Source: Trabulsiella guamensis ATCC 49490
GTDB taxonomy: Bacteria > Pseudomonadota > Gammaproteobacteria > Enterobacterales > Enterobacteriaceae
Reading direction: 5' to 3'
Length of the DNA stretch: 38,510 nucleotides
Assembly: GCF_000734965.1 (NCBI RefSeq)
Contig: NZ_JMTB01000089.1
Span: 1 to 38,510 of the forward strand
Each line of letters opens with the position of its first letter. Position 1 is the first letter of the stretch. Below the pieces are notes generated by a model. The model saw nothing but the letters and a program-made list of their open reading frames with translations, was not told where the DNA came from and searched no databases. Shown here one piece after another: positions 7,830 to 19,243 of this stretch. Position numbers and translations under genes: made by a program.

Positions 7830-9563
7830 TTATCCGGGCCAGATATTGTCAATGATGAGCTGTACGCTCCGGTTGCCACGAAACTCATTGATATCCAGCT
7901 TATACGCCAGTTCCACTTCCCGCACGCCGTTATCGGGCCAACAGGTGGTGTCAATATTGAAGGCAATGCCGTCCAGCAGTGGCCCGCCGCCGACAGGTTC
8001 TACCATCACCTTCAGGTGACGCTCACCCACAATGCGTTGCTGCAACAGACGAAAACGACCGTCGAACAGCGGCTCTGGAAACATTTGTCCCCAGGGGCCG
8101 GCATCGCGCAGCATCTGCGCCACTTCCAGCGTCATTTCCGCCGGAGAGAGCGGGCCATCAGAGACCACTTCGCCCTGCAACAGCGAGGGGTCGAGCCATT
8201 CGGTCACCAGCTCGCCAAAGCGCCGCTGGAACTCGTCGAAACGCGCCTCTTCAAGCGACAGCCCGGCCGCCATGGCATGACCGCCGAATTTAATCATCAG
8301 CCCCGGATGCAACGTATCCAGCCGTTCCAGTGCATCGCGCATATGCAACCCCTGAATGGAGCGCCCGGAGCCTTTCAGCGTGCCGTCGCCTGCAGGTGCA
8401 AAAGCAATCACCGGGCGGTGAAAACGTTCTTTGATTCGTGACGCCAGAATGCCCACCACGCCCTGATGCCATTCGGGATGGTACATCGCCAGCCCGCCCG
8501 GCAGCGTTGCGCGGCTGCGTTCCAGTTTTTCGCACAGGGTCAGCGCTTCTGCCTGCATCCCCTGCTCAATCTCTTTACGCGTCTGGTTAAGCGCATCAAG
8601 CTCGTTCGCCAGCACCCGCGCTTCACCGGGGTTATCGCACAGCAACAGCGCCACGCCGACTGACATATCATCCAGCCGCCCCGCTGCATTCAGCCGCGGC
8701 CCCAGCGCGAAACCGAGATCACTTGCCGCCAGCTTTTGCGCATCGCGGTTAGCGACTTCCAGTAACGCTTTGATCCCCGGACGACACTTGCCCGCACGAA
8801 TACGACTCAGCCCTTGCCAGGTAAGAATGCGGTTGTTGGCGTCAAGCGGCACCACATCAGCCACGGTCCCCAGCGCTACCAGATCCAGCAATTCTGCCAG
8901 ATTCGGTACCGCTATACCCCGCGCCTCAAACCAGCCCTGATCACGTAAATGCGTGCGCAGCGCCAGCATCAGATAAAACGCAACGCCAACCCCCGCCAGT
9001 GATTTCGACGGGAAATGGCAGTCGCGCAGATTAGGGTTGATGATCGCCTCAGCGGCAGGAAGTGTGTCACCAGGCAAGTGGTGGTCGGTCACCAGCACCG
9101 GGATGCCTAACGCATGCGCGCGTTCCACCCCGGCATGAGAAGATATGCCGTTATCGACAGTGACAATCAGCTGCGCGCCACGCGCATGAGCCTGTTCGAC
9201 CACTTCCGGGCTGAGGCCGTAGCCATCTTCAAAACGGTTAGGTACCAGATAGGAGACGTTTTCACAACCCAGCGCTCGCATGGCCAGCACGCTCAGCGCC
9301 GTACTGGTAGCGCCATCGGCATCGAAATCGCCCACTACCATGATCCGCACCCCTTCACGGAAGGCGTTGTAGAGGATTTCCACCGCTTTTTCCACGCCGC
9401 TGAGTTGCTGCCAGGGCAGCATCCCTTTGACGCTACGTTCGAGATCATCGGCGCTTTTCACGCCGCGACTGGCATACAGACGGCGCAGCAACGCCGGGAG
9501 ATCGTCGGGAAGCTGCACCGTGTCATCGACTTCACGACGACGAAGTTGAATCTGTGGTTTCAC
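7830..9563 (-). CDS. recJ: Single-stranded-DNA-specific 5'-3' exonuclease RecJ
   Basis: This 577-residue enzyme, the same length as E. coli RecJ, degrades single-stranded DNA 5' to 3' in RecF-pathway recombination, base excision and mismatch repair. The DHH-family manganese-binding motifs are present: VGDFDADGATST near residue 80, TVDNGISSH, VTDHHLPGD, and AAGRLDDMSVGV further on. The DHHA1 domain holds GSGRSI and KFGGHAMAAG, and a C-terminal OB-like domain ends LIIDNIWPG. It starts 5 bp downstream of dsbC, so translational coupling is likely, and is followed by prfB after 89 bp. Confidence 0.97.
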   Translation of the reverse strand: MKPQIQLRRREVDDTVQLPDDLPALLRRLYASRGVKSADDLERSVKGMLPWQQLSGVEKAVEILYNAFREGVRIMVVGDFDADGATSTALSVLAMRALGCENVSYLVPNRFEDGYGLSPEVVEQAHARGAQLIVTVDNGISSHAGVERAHALGIPVLVTDHHLPGDTLPAAEAIINPNLRDCHFPSKSLAGVGVAFYLMLALRTHLRDQGWFEARGIAVPNLAELLDLVALGTVADVVPLDANNRILTWQGLSRIRAGKCRPGIKALLEVANRDAQKLAASDLGFALGPRLNAAGRLDDMSVGVALLLCDNPGEARVLANELDALNQTRKEIEQGMQAEALTLCEKLERSRATLPGGLAMYHPEWHQGVVGILASRIKERFHRPVIAFAPAGDGTLKGSGRSIQGLHMRDALERLDTLHPGLMIKFGGHAMAAGLSLEEARFDEFQRRFGELVTEWLDPSLLQGEVVSDGPLSPAEMTLEVAQMLRDAGPWGQMFPEPLFDGRFRLLQQRIVGERHLKVMVEPVGGGPLLDGIAFNIDTTCWPDNGVREVELAYKLDINEFRGNRSVQLIIDNIWPG

Positions 9564-9568
9564 GCGAA

Positions 9569-10282
9569 TCAGTTACCGCTGGTCTGTTTCTGGTGTGCAT
9601 CCAGGAAGGCCTTCATCTCTTTTGGCCCCTGGTAACCCGGTACAACATAGCCATTATTCAGCACAATCGCTGGCGTGCCGTTCACGCCAAACTGCACGCC
9701 GAGCGCGTAGTGTTTAGCGATATCAATATCACAACTTGCCGGCTGAACATCTTTGCCACTCATCGCGTCATCAAAAGCTTTGTTGCGATCTTTCGCACAC
9801 CAGATGGCTTTCATGTCCTGCTCCGCCTGGCTCTGAATCCCCTGACGCGGGAACGCCAGATAACGCACGGTAATACCCAGCGCGTTGTAGTCTTTCATCT
9901 CTTCATGCAGCTTGTGGCAGTAGCCGCAGGTAATGTCGGTGAAAACCGTAATGACGTGTTTTTCCTGTGGCGCTTTGTAGATGATCATCTCTTTTTGCAG
10001 CGCATCCAGGCGGGTCATTAACAACTGGTTGGTGATGTTGACCGGCTGCGTGCCGCTGACGTCGTACATCGGCCCCTGAATAATGTGCTTGCCGTCTTCA
10101 GTCACGTACAGCACGCCGCTGTCGGTCAGCACAGTTTTCATGCCCGCCACTGGCGCGGACTGAATATCCGGGTTCTGAACGCCGAGTTTGGTCAGCGACT
10201 GTTTGATGGCGGCGTCGTCCGCATGAGCCACTCCGGACAGTGAGGCAGCCAGCAGGGTGAACATCAGTAAACCTTTTTTCAT
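9569..10282 (-). CDS. dsbC: Periplasmic disulfide isomerase DsbC
   Basis: DsbC rearranges wrong disulfides in periplasmic proteins as a V-shaped homodimer kept reduced by DsbD. The 237-residue precursor has a signal peptide (MKKGLLMFTLLAASLSGVAHA, cleaved before DDAAIKQ), an N-terminal dimerisation domain, and a thioredoxin-fold domain with the active site CGYC at 119-122 in TDITCGYCHKL. A second, structural Cys pair lies further on (IWCAKD and ASCDID), and a cis-Pro segment (GTPAIVL) is present. The start follows AAAAGGAAAAGGT. It is 22 bp downstream of xerD and 5 bp upstream of recJ, as in E. coli. Confidence 0.97.
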   Translation of the reverse strand: MKKGLLMFTLLAASLSGVAHADDAAIKQSLTKLGVQNPDIQSAPVAGMKTVLTDSGVLYVTEDGKHIIQGPMYDVSGTQPVNITNQLLMTRLDALQKEMIIYKAPQEKHVITVFTDITCGYCHKLHEEMKDYNALGITVRYLAFPRQGIQSQAEQDMKAIWCAKDRNKAFDDAMSGKDVQPASCDIDIAKHYALGVQFGVNGTPAIVLNNGYVVPGYQGPKEMKAFLDAHQKQTSGN

Positions 10283-10304
10283 ACCTTTTCCTTTTTATCA
10301 GCAC

Positions 10305-11201
10305 TCACGCTCGCGGGTGATGCTGTTGATGAAGTTGCCGCAGGCGTTCGGTGGCGACATGGGTGTAAATCTGCGTCGTTGAAAGATCACTGTGCCCCAG
10401 TAACATCTGCACCACGCGGAGATCCGCACCGTGGTTCAGCAGATGTGTCGCGAACGCATGTCGTAACACGTGCGGCGATAGCTTTTCGCTGTCTATGCCC
10501 GCCAGTTGGGCATAGTGTTTAATTCGGTGCCAGAAGGTCTGGCGCGTCATCTGTTGCGCGCGCTGGCTTGGAAACAGAACGTCAATAGAGACGCCGTTCA
10601 GCAGCCAGGGGCGACCATATTCAAGGTAATTCTCCAGCCAGTAAATGGCCTCTTCGCCCAGTGGCACCAGCCGCTCTTTGTTACCTTTACCAATGACGCG
10701 GACTACGCCCTGCCGCAGGCTAATGTCGCTCATTGTCAGGCTTACCAACTCAGTCACACGAAGGCCGGTGGCATAAAGCACTTCCAGCATGGCTTTATCG
10801 CGTAACTCCAGCGGCTGGTCAACCAGCGGCGCCTGCAAAAGCCGGTCAACCTGCGCCTCGCTGAGGTCTTTCGGCAACCGCTGCGGCAACTTTGGCGACG
10901 CCAGACGTGCACTCGGATCATCAGCGCGTATTTTTTCACGGTACAGATGCTGGAAAAGCCGTCGCATGGCGCTCAACAGCCGTGCGGAGCTGGTCGCTTT
11001 ATAACCACCCGCCTGCCGCTCCGCCAGCAATGCCTGGAGGTCGTCGTTCATCACCGTCTCAAGCGTTAACCAGCGATGCTGCAACCATTCCACCAGCATG
11101 GACAGATCCCGACGATAGGCGTTGAGCGTATTTTCCGCCAGATTTTTCTCAAGCCATAACGCATCAAGAAACTGTTCGATAAGTGCGAGATCCTTTTCCA
11201 C
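10305..11201 (-). CDS. xerD: Site-specific recombinase XerD
   Basis: With XerC, XerD resolves chromosome dimers at dif, activated by FtsK at the septum. I use a GTG start at 11201: it is preceded by AGAGGGG and gives exactly 298 residues, the length of E. coli XerD. The frame is open 15 codons further upstream, but those residues are not in the family. An N-terminal SAM-like core-binding domain (1-105) precedes the catalytic domain, and all catalytic residues fall at the E. coli positions: R148, K172, H244, R247, H270 and the nucleophile Y279. It is the first gene of the xerD-dsbC-recJ-prfB-lysS run and is divergent from fldB. Confidence 0.97.
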   Translation of the reverse strand: MEKDLALIEQFLDALWLEKNLAENTLNAYRRDLSMLVEWLQHRWLTLETVMNDDLQALLAERQAGGYKATSSARLLSAMRRLFQHLYREKIRADDPSARLASPKLPQRLPKDLSEAQVDRLLQAPLVDQPLELRDKAMLEVLYATGLRVTELVSLTMSDISLRQGVVRVIGKGNKERLVPLGEEAIYWLENYLEYGRPWLLNGVSIDVLFPSQRAQQMTRQTFWHRIKHYAQLAGIDSEKLSPHVLRHAFATHLLNHGADLRVVQMLLGHSDLSTTQIYTHVATERLRQLHQQHHPRA

Positions 11202-11256
11202 ATCGGCCCCTCTGAGTTTGCAACCCGTGCCATTATGCCTGAACACTCTGCATTTC

Positions 11257-11265
11257 TGTTACACT
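11257..11265 (+). promoter_or_regulatory. Probable extended -10 promoter of fldB
   Basis: TGTTACACT fits the extended -10 form TG-N-TANNNT, 37 bp before the fldB start. No good -35 is visible at 17 bp, as expected for an activator-dependent promoter. E. coli fldB is known to be induced by SoxS; I did not find a confident SoxS box. Confidence 0.4.
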
Positions 11266-11302
11266 AGCGCGAAGTCATAGCAAGAAATGAGATGTTCAGG
11301 CG

Positions 11303-11824
11303 ATGAAGATTGGTCTTTTCTACGGTTCCAGCACCTGCTACACCGAAATGGCAGCGGAGAAAATTCGCGACATTATCGGCAACGAACTGGTCACACTGCA
11401 TAATGTGAAGGATGACTCACCGGTGCTCATGGAGCAGTATGATGTGCTCATCCTCGGCATTCCCACCTGGGATTTCGGTGAAATTCAGGAAGACTGGGAG
11501 GCCGTCTGGGACCAGCTTGATACGCTAAACCTGCAGGGTAAAATCGTTGCGCTGTATGGCATGGGCGATCAACTGGGTTATGGCGAATGGTTCCTTGACG
11601 CGCTCGGCATGCTGCACGACAAGCTGGCGATGAAAGGCGTGACGTTCATTGGTTACTGGCCGACAGAAGGTTACGAATTCACCAGCCCGAAACCGATCAT
11701 TGCTGACGGGCAGTTGTTTGTCGGCCTCGCGCTGGATGAAACCAACCAGTATGACCTGAGCGACGAACGCATTCAGAGCTGGTGTGAGCAAATTCTCGGC
11801 GAAATGGCTGAACAATTCGCCTGA
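11303..11824 (+). CDS. fldB: Flavodoxin 2 (FldB)
   Basis: This 173-residue FMN-binding electron carrier is closely similar in length and sequence to E. coli FldB. The phosphate-binding loop is at the N terminus ([15 protein letters not shown]), and the FMN ring-binding loops are [12 protein letters not shown] near residue 55 and [13 protein letters not shown] near 90. FldB belongs to the SoxRS regulon; unlike FldA it is not essential and its redox partners are less clear. The start follows CAGGCG. It is divergent from xerD, convergent with ygfX, and monocistronic. Confidence 0.96.
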   Translation: MKIGLFYGSSTCYTEMAAEKIRDIIGNELVTLHNVKDDSPVLMEQYDVLILGIPTWDFGEIQEDWEAVWDQLDTLNLQGKIVALYGMGDQLGYGEWFLDALGMLHDKLAMKGVTFIGYWPTEGYEFTSPKPIIADGQLFVGLALDETNQYDLSDERIQSWCEQILGEMAEQFA

Positions 11825-11833
11825 CACAACATT

Positions 11834-12244
11834 CTATTCCTGCGCCGGCCTTTGCAGAATAACCCGGCGCAAATCGCGCCATTCCCTGCTGTCCATGCTG
11901 TCTGCCGCCAGCCATAAATGCTGGCTGCGACGTTGCCCCGCGCGCCGCAAACGCAGCAACATACCAACGCTCAGCATCCACGGTGTGCCGAGAATTTCCC
12001 ACTCCTCGTTTTGCCAGCGAAGCCGGCCATCCATCAGCAGCTTGATTTCACCCTGCCGGGCGTTAATTCGCCGCTGGCTGCGTACGCTGTCGAACACCAC
12101 CAGCGACAGCAACAACAGCCACAACGGGGTGTAACTGAGTGGCCAGGGCATCAGCAATACTGCCGCCGCCACAACACCATGCAGCAGCAGAGAGATCCAT
12201 TGCGAGCGCCATGAGACGCGAAGATCAGATTGCCACAGGACCAC
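11834..12244 (-). CDS. ygfX: YgfX (CptA) inner-membrane protein
   Basis: This 136-residue protein has two adjacent N-terminal hydrophobic helices (about 15-33 and 38-52) and a soluble C-terminal half rich in Trp and Arg. It is the partner of sdhE: the start overlaps the end of sdhE by 20 bp, so the two are translationally coupled. E. coli YgfX was proposed to be a toxin that acts on cytoskeletal proteins, with SdhE as antidote (CptAB), but SdhE's established role is flavinylation of succinate dehydrogenase. In Serratia the pair affects prodigiosin. The toxin interpretation is uncertain. Confidence 0.92.
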   Translation of the reverse strand: MVLWQSDLRVSWRSQWISLLLHGVVAAAVLLMPWPLSYTPLWLLLLSLVVFDSVRSQRRINARQGEIKLLMDGRLRWQNEEWEILGTPWMLSVGMLLRLRRAGQRRSQHLWLAADSMDSREWRDLRRVILQRPAQE

Positions 12245-12491
12245 GTTCCCGATTCCGTGTCTGAATTAAGAGCACCATGCGCTGTAACTCGGCATCGTCG
12301 GGTTTTCCGTGATTCATCAGCCAGTTAAACAGATCCGGGTCGTCGCACTCCAGCAGACGAATAAAAAGGCGCTTGTCGTCGTCAGTCAACGTGTCGTACT
12401 CATGCTCAAAAAAAGGCATGATAGAGATATCAAGTTCACGCATACCACGACGGCATGCCCAATGGATGCGAGATTTATTATTAATGTCCAT
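12225..12491 (-). CDS. sdhE: Succinate dehydrogenase flavinylation factor SdhE
   Basis: This 88-residue cytosolic protein promotes covalent attachment of FAD to SdhA and FrdA. The start at 12491 follows AGGAAGGA and gives the E. coli length; seven extra upstream codons are not used. The family-defining RGMRELD motif (residues 15-21) is intact, and the rest is the five-helix bundle ([31 protein letters not shown]). The end NRERGPVAI matches E. coli. The 20-bp overlap with ygfX indicates one operon. The gene is divergent from ygfZ across a 246-bp control region. Confidence 0.96.
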   Translation of the reverse strand: MDINNKSRIHWACRRGMRELDISIMPFFEHEYDTLTDDDKRLFIRLLECDDPDLFNWLMNHGKPDDAELQRMVLLIQTRNRERGPVAI

Positions 12492-12737
12492 GTTGTCCTT
12501 CCTGCATAACAATACAGAATAGTTTAACGCGTTTTCCGCCCTTACTTTACAGTAATATTAAACTGTGCGGCGCTGATTCAGCAAAAAACCCTTTGATGTG
12601 CAAGGTTTTCAGTTTTTTCCGTAGCGGTACGCAGAATCGTAAAACGGCACAAATGGCCTGTTGAAAGCGCTTGCATTAGGCACTGTCTCTTTTACCATTA
12701 GTCATTATGCAAGCGTTAAGCAATTCAGGACATTATT

Positions 12738-13718
12738 ATGGCTTTTACTCCGTTTCCTCCGCGCCAGCCCTCCGCCTCCGCGCGTCTGCCGCTGACGCTG
12801 ATTACCCTTGATGACTGGGCGCTGGCGACGATAACCGGCGCAGACAGTCAGAAATACCTGCAGGGTCAGGTCACCGCTGATGTCGATCACATGACGGAAA
12901 ACCAGCATCTACTGGCCGCGCACTGTGACGGAAAAGGGAAAATGTGGAGCAATCTGCGCCTGTTCCGTTCCGGTGAAGGTTTCATGTGGATTGAGCGCCG
13001 TAGCCTGCGTGACGCCCAACTCACTGAGCTGAAGAAATATGCTGTGTTCTCTAAGGTCGTGATTGCCCCCGACGATGAGCATGTGCTGTTAGGTGTGGCA
13101 GGGTTTCAGGCCCGTGCAGCACTGACAAACCTGTTCTCCACGCTGCCGGACGCCGATAACCAGGTCACCCGGGATGACGACACCACCATTTTGTGGTTCG
13201 GACAACCTGCCGAACGTTTCCTGCTGGTCACCGATGCCGCCACGGCACAGCGCGTAACAGACGCCCTGCGCGGTGAAGCGCAACTCAACAACAGCCCGCA
13301 ATGGCTGGCACTGGATATCGAAGCCGGGCTACCAGTTATCGACAGCGCCAACAGCGGCCAGTTTATCCCACAGGCGACGAACCTGCAGGCGCTGGGCGGC
13401 ATCAGCTTTAAAAAAGGGTGTTATACTGGCCAGGAGATGGTCGCTCGTGCGAAATTCCGCGGCGCTAACAAGCGCGCGATGTGGTATCTGGCAGGCACCG
13501 CCAGCCGCGTACCGGAAGCGGGAGAAGACCTTGAACTGAAGATGGGTGAAAACTGGCGCCGCACCGGTACCGTGCTCGCCGCTGTTCAGCTGGACGAAGG
13601 ACGTTTACTGACGCAGGTGGTGATGAACAACGACATGGAGCCGGACAGCGTGTTCCGCGTTCGCGACGATGCCAATACATTAAGCATCGAGCCACTGCCT
13701 TATTCACTCGAAGAATAA
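12738..13718 (+). CDS. ygfZ: Folate-binding Fe-S cluster repair/tRNA modification protein YgfZ
   Basis: A 326-residue protein related to the GcvT T-protein fold, the same length as E. coli YgfZ. It helps maintain certain Fe-S enzymes, including MiaB, and so affects tRNA thiomethylation; it acts with tetrahydrofolate. The family signature K-G-C-Y-T-G-Q-E is at 226-233, with the functional Cys at 228. Downstream, GANKRAMW and the C-terminal barrel ([11 protein letters not shown]) are intact. It is divergent from sdhE and convergent with yqfA, with a REP element between the converging ends. Confidence 0.96.
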   Translation: MAFTPFPPRQPSASARLPLTLITLDDWALATITGADSQKYLQGQVTADVDHMTENQHLLAAHCDGKGKMWSNLRLFRSGEGFMWIERRSLRDAQLTELKKYAVFSKVVIAPDDEHVLLGVAGFQARAALTNLFSTLPDADNQVTRDDDTTILWFGQPAERFLLVTDAATAQRVTDALRGEAQLNNSPQWLALDIEAGLPVIDSANSGQFIPQATNLQALGGISFKKGCYTGQEMVARAKFRGANKRAMWYLAGTASRVPEAGEDLELKMGENWRRTGTVLAAVQLDEGRLLTQVVMNNDMEPDSVFRVRDDANTLSIEPLPYSLEE

Positions 13719-13732
13719 ATCTCTTCACCCGT

Positions 13733-13762
13733 CCAGGCCCGGTAAGCACAGCGCTACCGGGC
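13733..13762. repeat. REP-type palindromic element between ygfZ and yqfA
   Basis: GCCCGGTA and TACCGGGC are inverted around a short GC-rich centre, with CCTGG-type flanking bases. This is the same family as the element at 17597-17627. It fills the space between two convergent genes, a typical REP location, and may stop exonucleases or transcription from either side. Confidence 0.75.
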
Positions 13763-13764
13763 AA

Positions 13765-14508
<744 letters not shown>

Positions 14509-14616
14509 CTAAAATAAAACCGTTATCTTTTGTAACCATCATAAAATCATAAAGTTACATCCAAATTTCAACGCACACACGTTCCTTCTTTCTTAAAGCA
14601 TTTGATTTCAATGACA

Positions 14617-14652
14617 TAAAAAAAGCCGGGTAACCTTTACGATTACCCGGCT
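14617..14652 (-). terminator. Intrinsic terminator of the gcvTHP operon
   Basis: AGCCGGGTAA (14624-14633) pairs with TTACCCGGCT (14643-14652). On the minus strand the stem is followed directly by seven T. It begins about 20 bp after the gcvP stop and ends the operon. Confidence 0.9.
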
Positions 14653-14671
14653 CACAGTCAGTACGTCGTAA

Positions 14672-17545
14672 TTACTGGTATTCGCTCATTGGTACGCAGG
14701 AGCAGAACAGGTTGCGGTCACCGTAAACATCGTCCAGACGTTTTACCGTCGGCCAGTATTTGTTGGCGAAACCTGCCGGGAACACCGCCTGCTCGCGGGT
14801 GTAACTGTGATCCCATTCGGCCACCAGTTCGTTCTGAATGTGTGGCGCGTTGACCAGCGGGTTATCCTCCAGCGTCCACTCGCCCTGTTTCACGCGATCG
14901 ATTTCGCTGCGAATGGCCAGCATCGCGTCGATAAAACGGTCCAGTTCGACTTTGCTTTCTGATTCCGTCGGCTCCACCATCAGCGTTCCCGCGACCGGGA
15001 AAGACATGGTCGGCGCATGGAAACCGTAGTCGATCAAACGCTTGGCGATATCCAGCTCACTAATGCCGGTCTCTTCTTTCAGCGGACGAATATCAAGGAT
15101 GCACTCGTGCGCCACGCGACCATCGCGACCGGTGTACAGCACCGGGAAGGCGTCTTTCAGGCGGCTGGCGATGTAGTTGGCGTTGAGGATCGCCATCTGG
15201 CTCGCCTGCTTCAGCCCTTCCGCACCCATCATGCGGATGTACATCCAGCTGATCGGCAGAATCGAGGCGCTGCCGAACGGTGCGGCAGAAACCGCGCCCT
15301 GACGGGTCAGCATGCCTTCAATCTGCACCACACTGTGGCCCGGAACGAACGGCGCAAGGTGCGATTTCACACCGATTGGTCCCATACCCGGACCGCCACC
15401 GCCGTGCGGAATGCAGAAGGTTTTGTGCAGGTTCAGGTGCGAGACGTCAGCGCCGATGAAGCCTGGCGAAGTAATCCCCACCTGCGCGTTCATGTTTGCG
15501 CCATCGAGGTACACCTGACCGCCGAACTGATGCACGATTTCGCACACTTCACGGATGGTCTCTTCGTACACCCCATGAGTGGACGGATAGGTCACCATAA
15601 TACAGGAGAGATTTTCACCGGCCTGCTCCGCTTTCGCGCGCAGATCCGCGAGATCGATGTTGCCGTTTTTATCGCAGGCCACGACCACCACCTGCATGCC
15701 TGCCATCTGTGCGGAAGCCGGGTTAGTCCCGTGCGCTGAGCTTGGGATCAGGCAGATGTCACGATGCCCCTCGTTACGGCTTTCGTGATAATGGCGAATC
15801 GCCAGCAAACCTGCGTATTCGCCCTGTGCGCCGGAGTTCGGCTGCATGCAGATGGCGTCATACCCCGTCAGTTTTACCAGCCAGTCAGACAACTGGCTAA
15901 TCATCTGCTGGTAGCCTTCCGCCTGCTCCGTTGGACAGAACGGGTGCAGTTCGGCAAATTCCGGCCAGGTGATTGGCAGCATCTCAGCGGCGGCGTTGAG
16001 CTTCATGGTGCAGGAGCCGAGCGGGATCATCGCCTGGTTCAGCGCCAGATCTTTACGTTCCAGCGAATGCATGTAGCGCATCATCTCGGTTTCGCTGTGA
16101 TAGCGGTTAAACACCGGATGCGTCAGGATCGCATCGTTGCGCAGCATCGCTTCCGGAATCGAGCGGCTGTCGTGCGCCACGTCTTTATCCAGCGCGTCGA
16201 TATCCAGACCGTGGTTATCACCAAGGATCACGCTGAAAAGTTTCACAACGTCTTCGCGAGTAGTGGTTTCGTCGAGCGTGATGCCTACCGCGCCGATGAT
16301 GTCGCTGCGCAGGTTGATTTCAGCGGCTTCCGCACGGGCCAGCACTGTCGCTTTGTCGGTCACTTCCACACACAGGGTGTCAAAGAAATGGGCAAAACGC
16401 AGTTTCTGACCTTTCTGTTGCAGGCCTGCGGCCAGAATATCAGCCAGGCGATGAATACGCCCCGCAATACGCTTCAGTCCTGCCGGACCATGGAACACGG
16501 CGTACAAACTGGCAATGTTCGCCAGCAGTACCTGAGAGGTACAAATATTGGAGTTCGCTTTCTCGCGGCGGATGTGCTGTTCGCGAGTCTGCATCGCCAT
16601 ACGCAGCGCGGTATTGCCGGCAGCATCTTTCGATACGCCGATAATACGGCCTGGCATAGAGCGTTTGAATTCATCTTTAGCGGCAAAGAAAGCCGCGTGC
16701 GGGCCACCGTAGCCCATCGGCACACCGAAACGCTGGGCGGAGCCGAATACGATATCCGCGCCCTGTTTCCCCGGCGCGGTCAGCAGCACCAGCGTCATCA
16801 GGTCAGCAGCAACGCTGACCACCACTTTACGGGATTTTAGCTCGGCAATCAGTGCGCTGTAGTCGTGGATTTCGCCGGTCGTACCGACCTGCTGCAGCAG
16901 CACGCCAAACACGTCCTGGTGATCCAGCACTTTGTCGGCATCATCAACAATCACGTCAAAACCGAAGGTTTCCGCACGAGTACGTACCACATCCAGCGTC
17001 TGCGGGTGCACGTCAGCGGCAACGAAGAAACGGTTGGCATTTTTCAGTTTACTGACGCGTTTGGCCATCGCCATGGCCTCTGCTGCGGCGGTGGCTTCAT
17101 CGAGCAGCGAGGCGGAAGCGATATCCAGCCCGGTCAGATCCAGCGTGACCTGCTGGAAGTTGAGCAGCGCTTCCAGGCGGCCCTGCGACACTTCCGGCTG
17201 ATACGGGGTGTAGGCGGTATACCAGCCCGGATTCTCCAGCATATTACGCAGGATCACTGGCGGCAGTTGTACCGCGGTATAACCCATGCCGATGTAAGAC
17301 TTAAAGCGCTTGTTGCGACCGGCGATGGCTTTCAGTTCTGCCAGCGCCGCGAATTCGGTTGTCGACTCACCCACCTGTGGCGGCGTGGCGAGCTGGATGT
17401 CCTTTGGCACGATCTGGCTGATGAGATCGTTTAACGAGTCGGCGCCAACGGTTTTTAGCATTTCCTGCTGTTGCTGAGGATCCGGGCCAATGTGACGTTC
17501 AATAAATGCGCCGCGGTTTTCAAGCTGGCCTAAAGTCTGTGTCAT
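14672..17545 (-). CDS. gcvP: Glycine dehydrogenase (decarboxylating), P-protein
   Basis: The 957-residue PLP enzyme decarboxylates glycine and passes the aminomethyl group to the lipoyl arm of GcvH, releasing CO2. The length equals E. coli GcvP. Two tandem aminotransferase-like halves are visible: the N-terminal half ([23 protein letters not shown], split only for length) and the catalytic C-terminal half. The latter carries [14 protein letters not shown], whose Lys (about 706) binds PLP, and the glycine-rich [11 protein letters not shown]. It is the last gene of gcvT-gcvH-gcvP, separated from gcvH by 98 bp containing a REP element. Long open frames on the opposite strand here are shadows of its codon bias. 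Confidence 0.98.
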   Translation of the reverse strand: MTQTLGQLENRGAFIERHIGPDPQQQQEMLKTVGADSLNDLISQIVPKDIQLATPPQVGESTTEFAALAELKAIAGRNKRFKSYIGMGYTAVQLPPVILRNMLENPGWYTAYTPYQPEVSQGRLEALLNFQQVTLDLTGLDIASASLLDEATAAAEAMAMAKRVSKLKNANRFFVAADVHPQTLDVVRTRAETFGFDVIVDDADKVLDHQDVFGVLLQQVGTTGEIHDYSALIAELKSRKVVVSVAADLMTLVLLTAPGKQGADIVFGSAQRFGVPMGYGGPHAAFFAAKDEFKRSMPGRIIGVSKDAAGNTALRMAMQTREQHIRREKANSNICTSQVLLANIASLYAVFHGPAGLKRIAGRIHRLADILAAGLQQKGQKLRFAHFFDTLCVEVTDKATVLARAEAAEINLRSDIIGAVGITLDETTTREDVVKLFSVILGDNHGLDIDALDKDVAHDSRSIPEAMLRNDAILTHPVFNRYHSETEMMRYMHSLERKDLALNQAMIPLGSCTMKLNAAAEMLPITWPEFAELHPFCPTEQAEGYQQMISQLSDWLVKLTGYDAICMQPNSGAQGEYAGLLAIRHYHESRNEGHRDICLIPSSAHGTNPASAQMAGMQVVVVACDKNGNIDLADLRAKAEQAGENLSCIMVTYPSTHGVYEETIREVCEIVHQFGGQVYLDGANMNAQVGITSPGFIGADVSHLNLHKTFCIPHGGGGPGMGPIGVKSHLAPFVPGHSVVQIEGMLTRQGAVSAAPFGSASILPISWMYIRMMGAEGLKQASQMAILNANYIASRLKDAFPVLYTGRDGRVAHECILDIRPLKEETGISELDIAKRLIDYGFHAPTMSFPVAGTLMVEPTESESKVELDRFIDAMLAIRSEIDRVKQGEWTLEDNPLVNAPHIQNELVAEWDHSYTREQAVFPAGFANKYWPTVKRLDDVYGDRNLFCSCVPMSEYQ

Positions 17546-17596
17546 GAGCGATGGTCCTGAAACGTGCAGTGAATCGTAATTGTCTGTAACAGAATT

Positions 17597-17627
17597 GCCC
17601 GGTGGCGCTAACGCTTACCGGGCCTGT
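17597..17627. repeat. REP-type palindromic element between gcvH and gcvP
   Basis: GCCCGGTGGCGCT and AACGCTTACCGGGC form an imperfect hairpin followed by CTGT. It is the same type as 13733-13762. It lies inside the gcv operon, where a REP stem-loop can stabilise the upstream gcvT-gcvH mRNA and lower expression of distal gcvP. Confidence 0.8.
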
Positions 17628-17643
17628 ATTCATGGAAATGTCG

Positions 17644-18033
17644 TTACTCGTCTTCCAGTAAAGCTTCGTACGCGGTGGCGTCCAGCAGATCGGCGATCTG
17701 TGATTCGTCGCTGGCTTTGATTTTGAAAATCCAGCCTGCGGTATACGGTTCGCTGTTCACCAGTTCCGGGGCGTCGTTAAGTTCTTCGTTAACGGCAATG
17801 ATTTCACCGCTGATCGGCGCATAAATGTCAGATGCCGCTTTGACCGATTCGGCCACGGCGCAGTCATCGCCCGCGTCAACCGTCTTGCCGACGTCCGGCA
17901 GATCGACAAATACCATATCGCCCAGCAGCTCCTGCGCATGCTCGGTGATACCAACGGTGTAGGTGCCATCCGCTTCTTTACGCAGCCATTCGTGTTCTTT
18001 GCTGTATTTCAGTTCTGCAGGTACATTGCTCAT
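17644..18033 (-). CDS. gcvH: Glycine cleavage system H protein
   Basis: This 129-residue lipoyl carrier shuttles the aminomethyl intermediate from GcvP to GcvT, then dihydrolipoamide to Lpd. The lipoylated Lys is K65 (K64 without the initiator Met) in [16 protein letters not shown], the standard motif. The beta-barrel ends in an acidic tail (LLEDE). It lies 26 bp downstream of gcvT on the same mRNA and starts after an AGAAATGTG leader. Confidence 0.98.
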   Translation of the reverse strand: MSNVPAELKYSKEHEWLRKEADGTYTVGITEHAQELLGDMVFVDLPDVGKTVDAGDDCAVAESVKAASDIYAPISGEIIAVNEELNDAPELVNSEPYTAGWIFKIKASDESQIADLLDATAYEALLEDE

Positions 18034-18059
18034 TCACATTTCTCCAGAAAAATAAGGGA

Positions 18060-19154
18060 TTACACAACAGCTTTACCATTGCGTACAAAAACAGGTTTCG
18101 TCACTTTGACCGGCATTTCGCGGTTACGAATTTGCACCACGGCGGTGTCACCAATACCTTGCGGCACGCGTGCCAGCGCAATACTGTAGCCCAGCGTCGG
18201 TGAGAAAGTGCCACTGGTGATCACGCCTTCTTGCTGATTACCCTGGGCGTCGGTAAAGCGAACCGGCAGTTCGCCGCGCAGAACGCCTTTCTCAGTCATC
18301 ACCAGACCGACCAGTTGTTCAGTGCCTTTTTCGCGCTGTGCCTCCAGCGCTTCACGGCCAATGAAGTCGCGATCAGCCGGTTCCCAGGCAATGGTCCAGC
18401 CCATGTTGGCCGCCAGCGGAGAGATGCCTTCGTCCATCTCCTGACCGTACAGATTCATCCCGGCTTCCAGACGCAGCGTGTCGCGTGCGCCAAGGCCGCA
18501 CGGTTTCACACCCGCTTCCACCAGCGCGCGCCAGAAATCCGCCGCTTTCTCGTTCGGCATGGCAATTTCATAGCCCGCTTCACCGGTGTAGCCGGTGGTG
18601 GCAATAAACAGATCACCTGCCTGCACGCCAAAGAACGGCTTCATGCCCTCAACGGCTTTACGTTGTTCATTGTTAAACAGACTGGCGGCTTTCGCTTTCG
18701 CATTCGGCCCCTGCACGGCGATTAGCGACAGATCATCACGCACGGTGATATCGATAGCGTAAGGTTCAGCATGCTGGGTGATCCAGGCGAGGTCTTTTTC
18801 GCGGGTCGCAGAGTTAACGACAAGGCGGAAAAAATCTTCTGTGAAAAAGTAAACGATCAGGTCATCAATGACGCCAGCGGAAGCATTAAGCATGCCGGTG
18901 TAGAGCGCTTTGCCGGGGGTAGTGAGTTTGGCGACGTCGTTAGCCAGCAGGTGGCGCAGAAATTCCCGGGTCCGGCTGCCGTGAAGGTCGACGATAGTCA
19001 TGTGGGATACATCGAACATACCGGCATCGTTGCGTACGGCGTGGTGCTCGTCAATCTGGGAGCCGTAGTGCAGCGGCATCATCCAGCCATGGAAATCCAC
19101 CATGCGGGCGCCACACTGCGTGTGTTGATCATACAAAGGCGTCTGTTGAACCAT
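18060..19154 (-). CDS. gcvT: Aminomethyltransferase, glycine cleavage T protein
   Basis: This 364-residue tetrahydrofolate-dependent enzyme releases ammonia from the aminomethyl-lipoyl H protein and makes 5,10-methylene-THF. The N-terminal part holds [17 protein letters not shown] and the folate-site Asp in [28 protein letters not shown] lies mid-protein and the C-terminal barrel ends FVRNGKAV. It is the first gene of the operon; the start follows ACGAGGAAAAG. Upstream lies the 420-bp GcvA/PurR control region. Confidence 0.98.
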   Translation of the reverse strand: MVQQTPLYDQHTQCGARMVDFHGWMMPLHYGSQIDEHHAVRNDAGMFDVSHMTIVDLHGSRTREFLRHLLANDVAKLTTPGKALYTGMLNASAGVIDDLIVYFFTEDFFRLVVNSATREKDLAWITQHAEPYAIDITVRDDLSLIAVQGPNAKAKAASLFNNEQRKAVEGMKPFFGVQAGDLFIATTGYTGEAGYEIAMPNEKAADFWRALVEAGVKPCGLGARDTLRLEAGMNLYGQEMDEGISPLAANMGWTIAWEPADRDFIGREALEAQREKGTEQLVGLVMTEKGVLRGELPVRFTDAQGNQQEGVITSGTFSPTLGYSIALARVPQGIGDTAVVQIRNREMPVKVTKPVFVRNGKAVV

Positions 19155-19243
19155 CTTTTCCTCGTTGAATAAGCAAGGTCAGCCTGTTTTTACGGTGTAT
19201 TTTTCACCGCAAAACCCGTCGTCGATGCCACTCCCGCGCGTCG

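Noticed and set aside
15764..16840. 358-codon open frame antisense to gcvP
   Set aside because: Shadow of the highly biased gcvP codons; His/Gln/Arg-rich and without recognisable domains.
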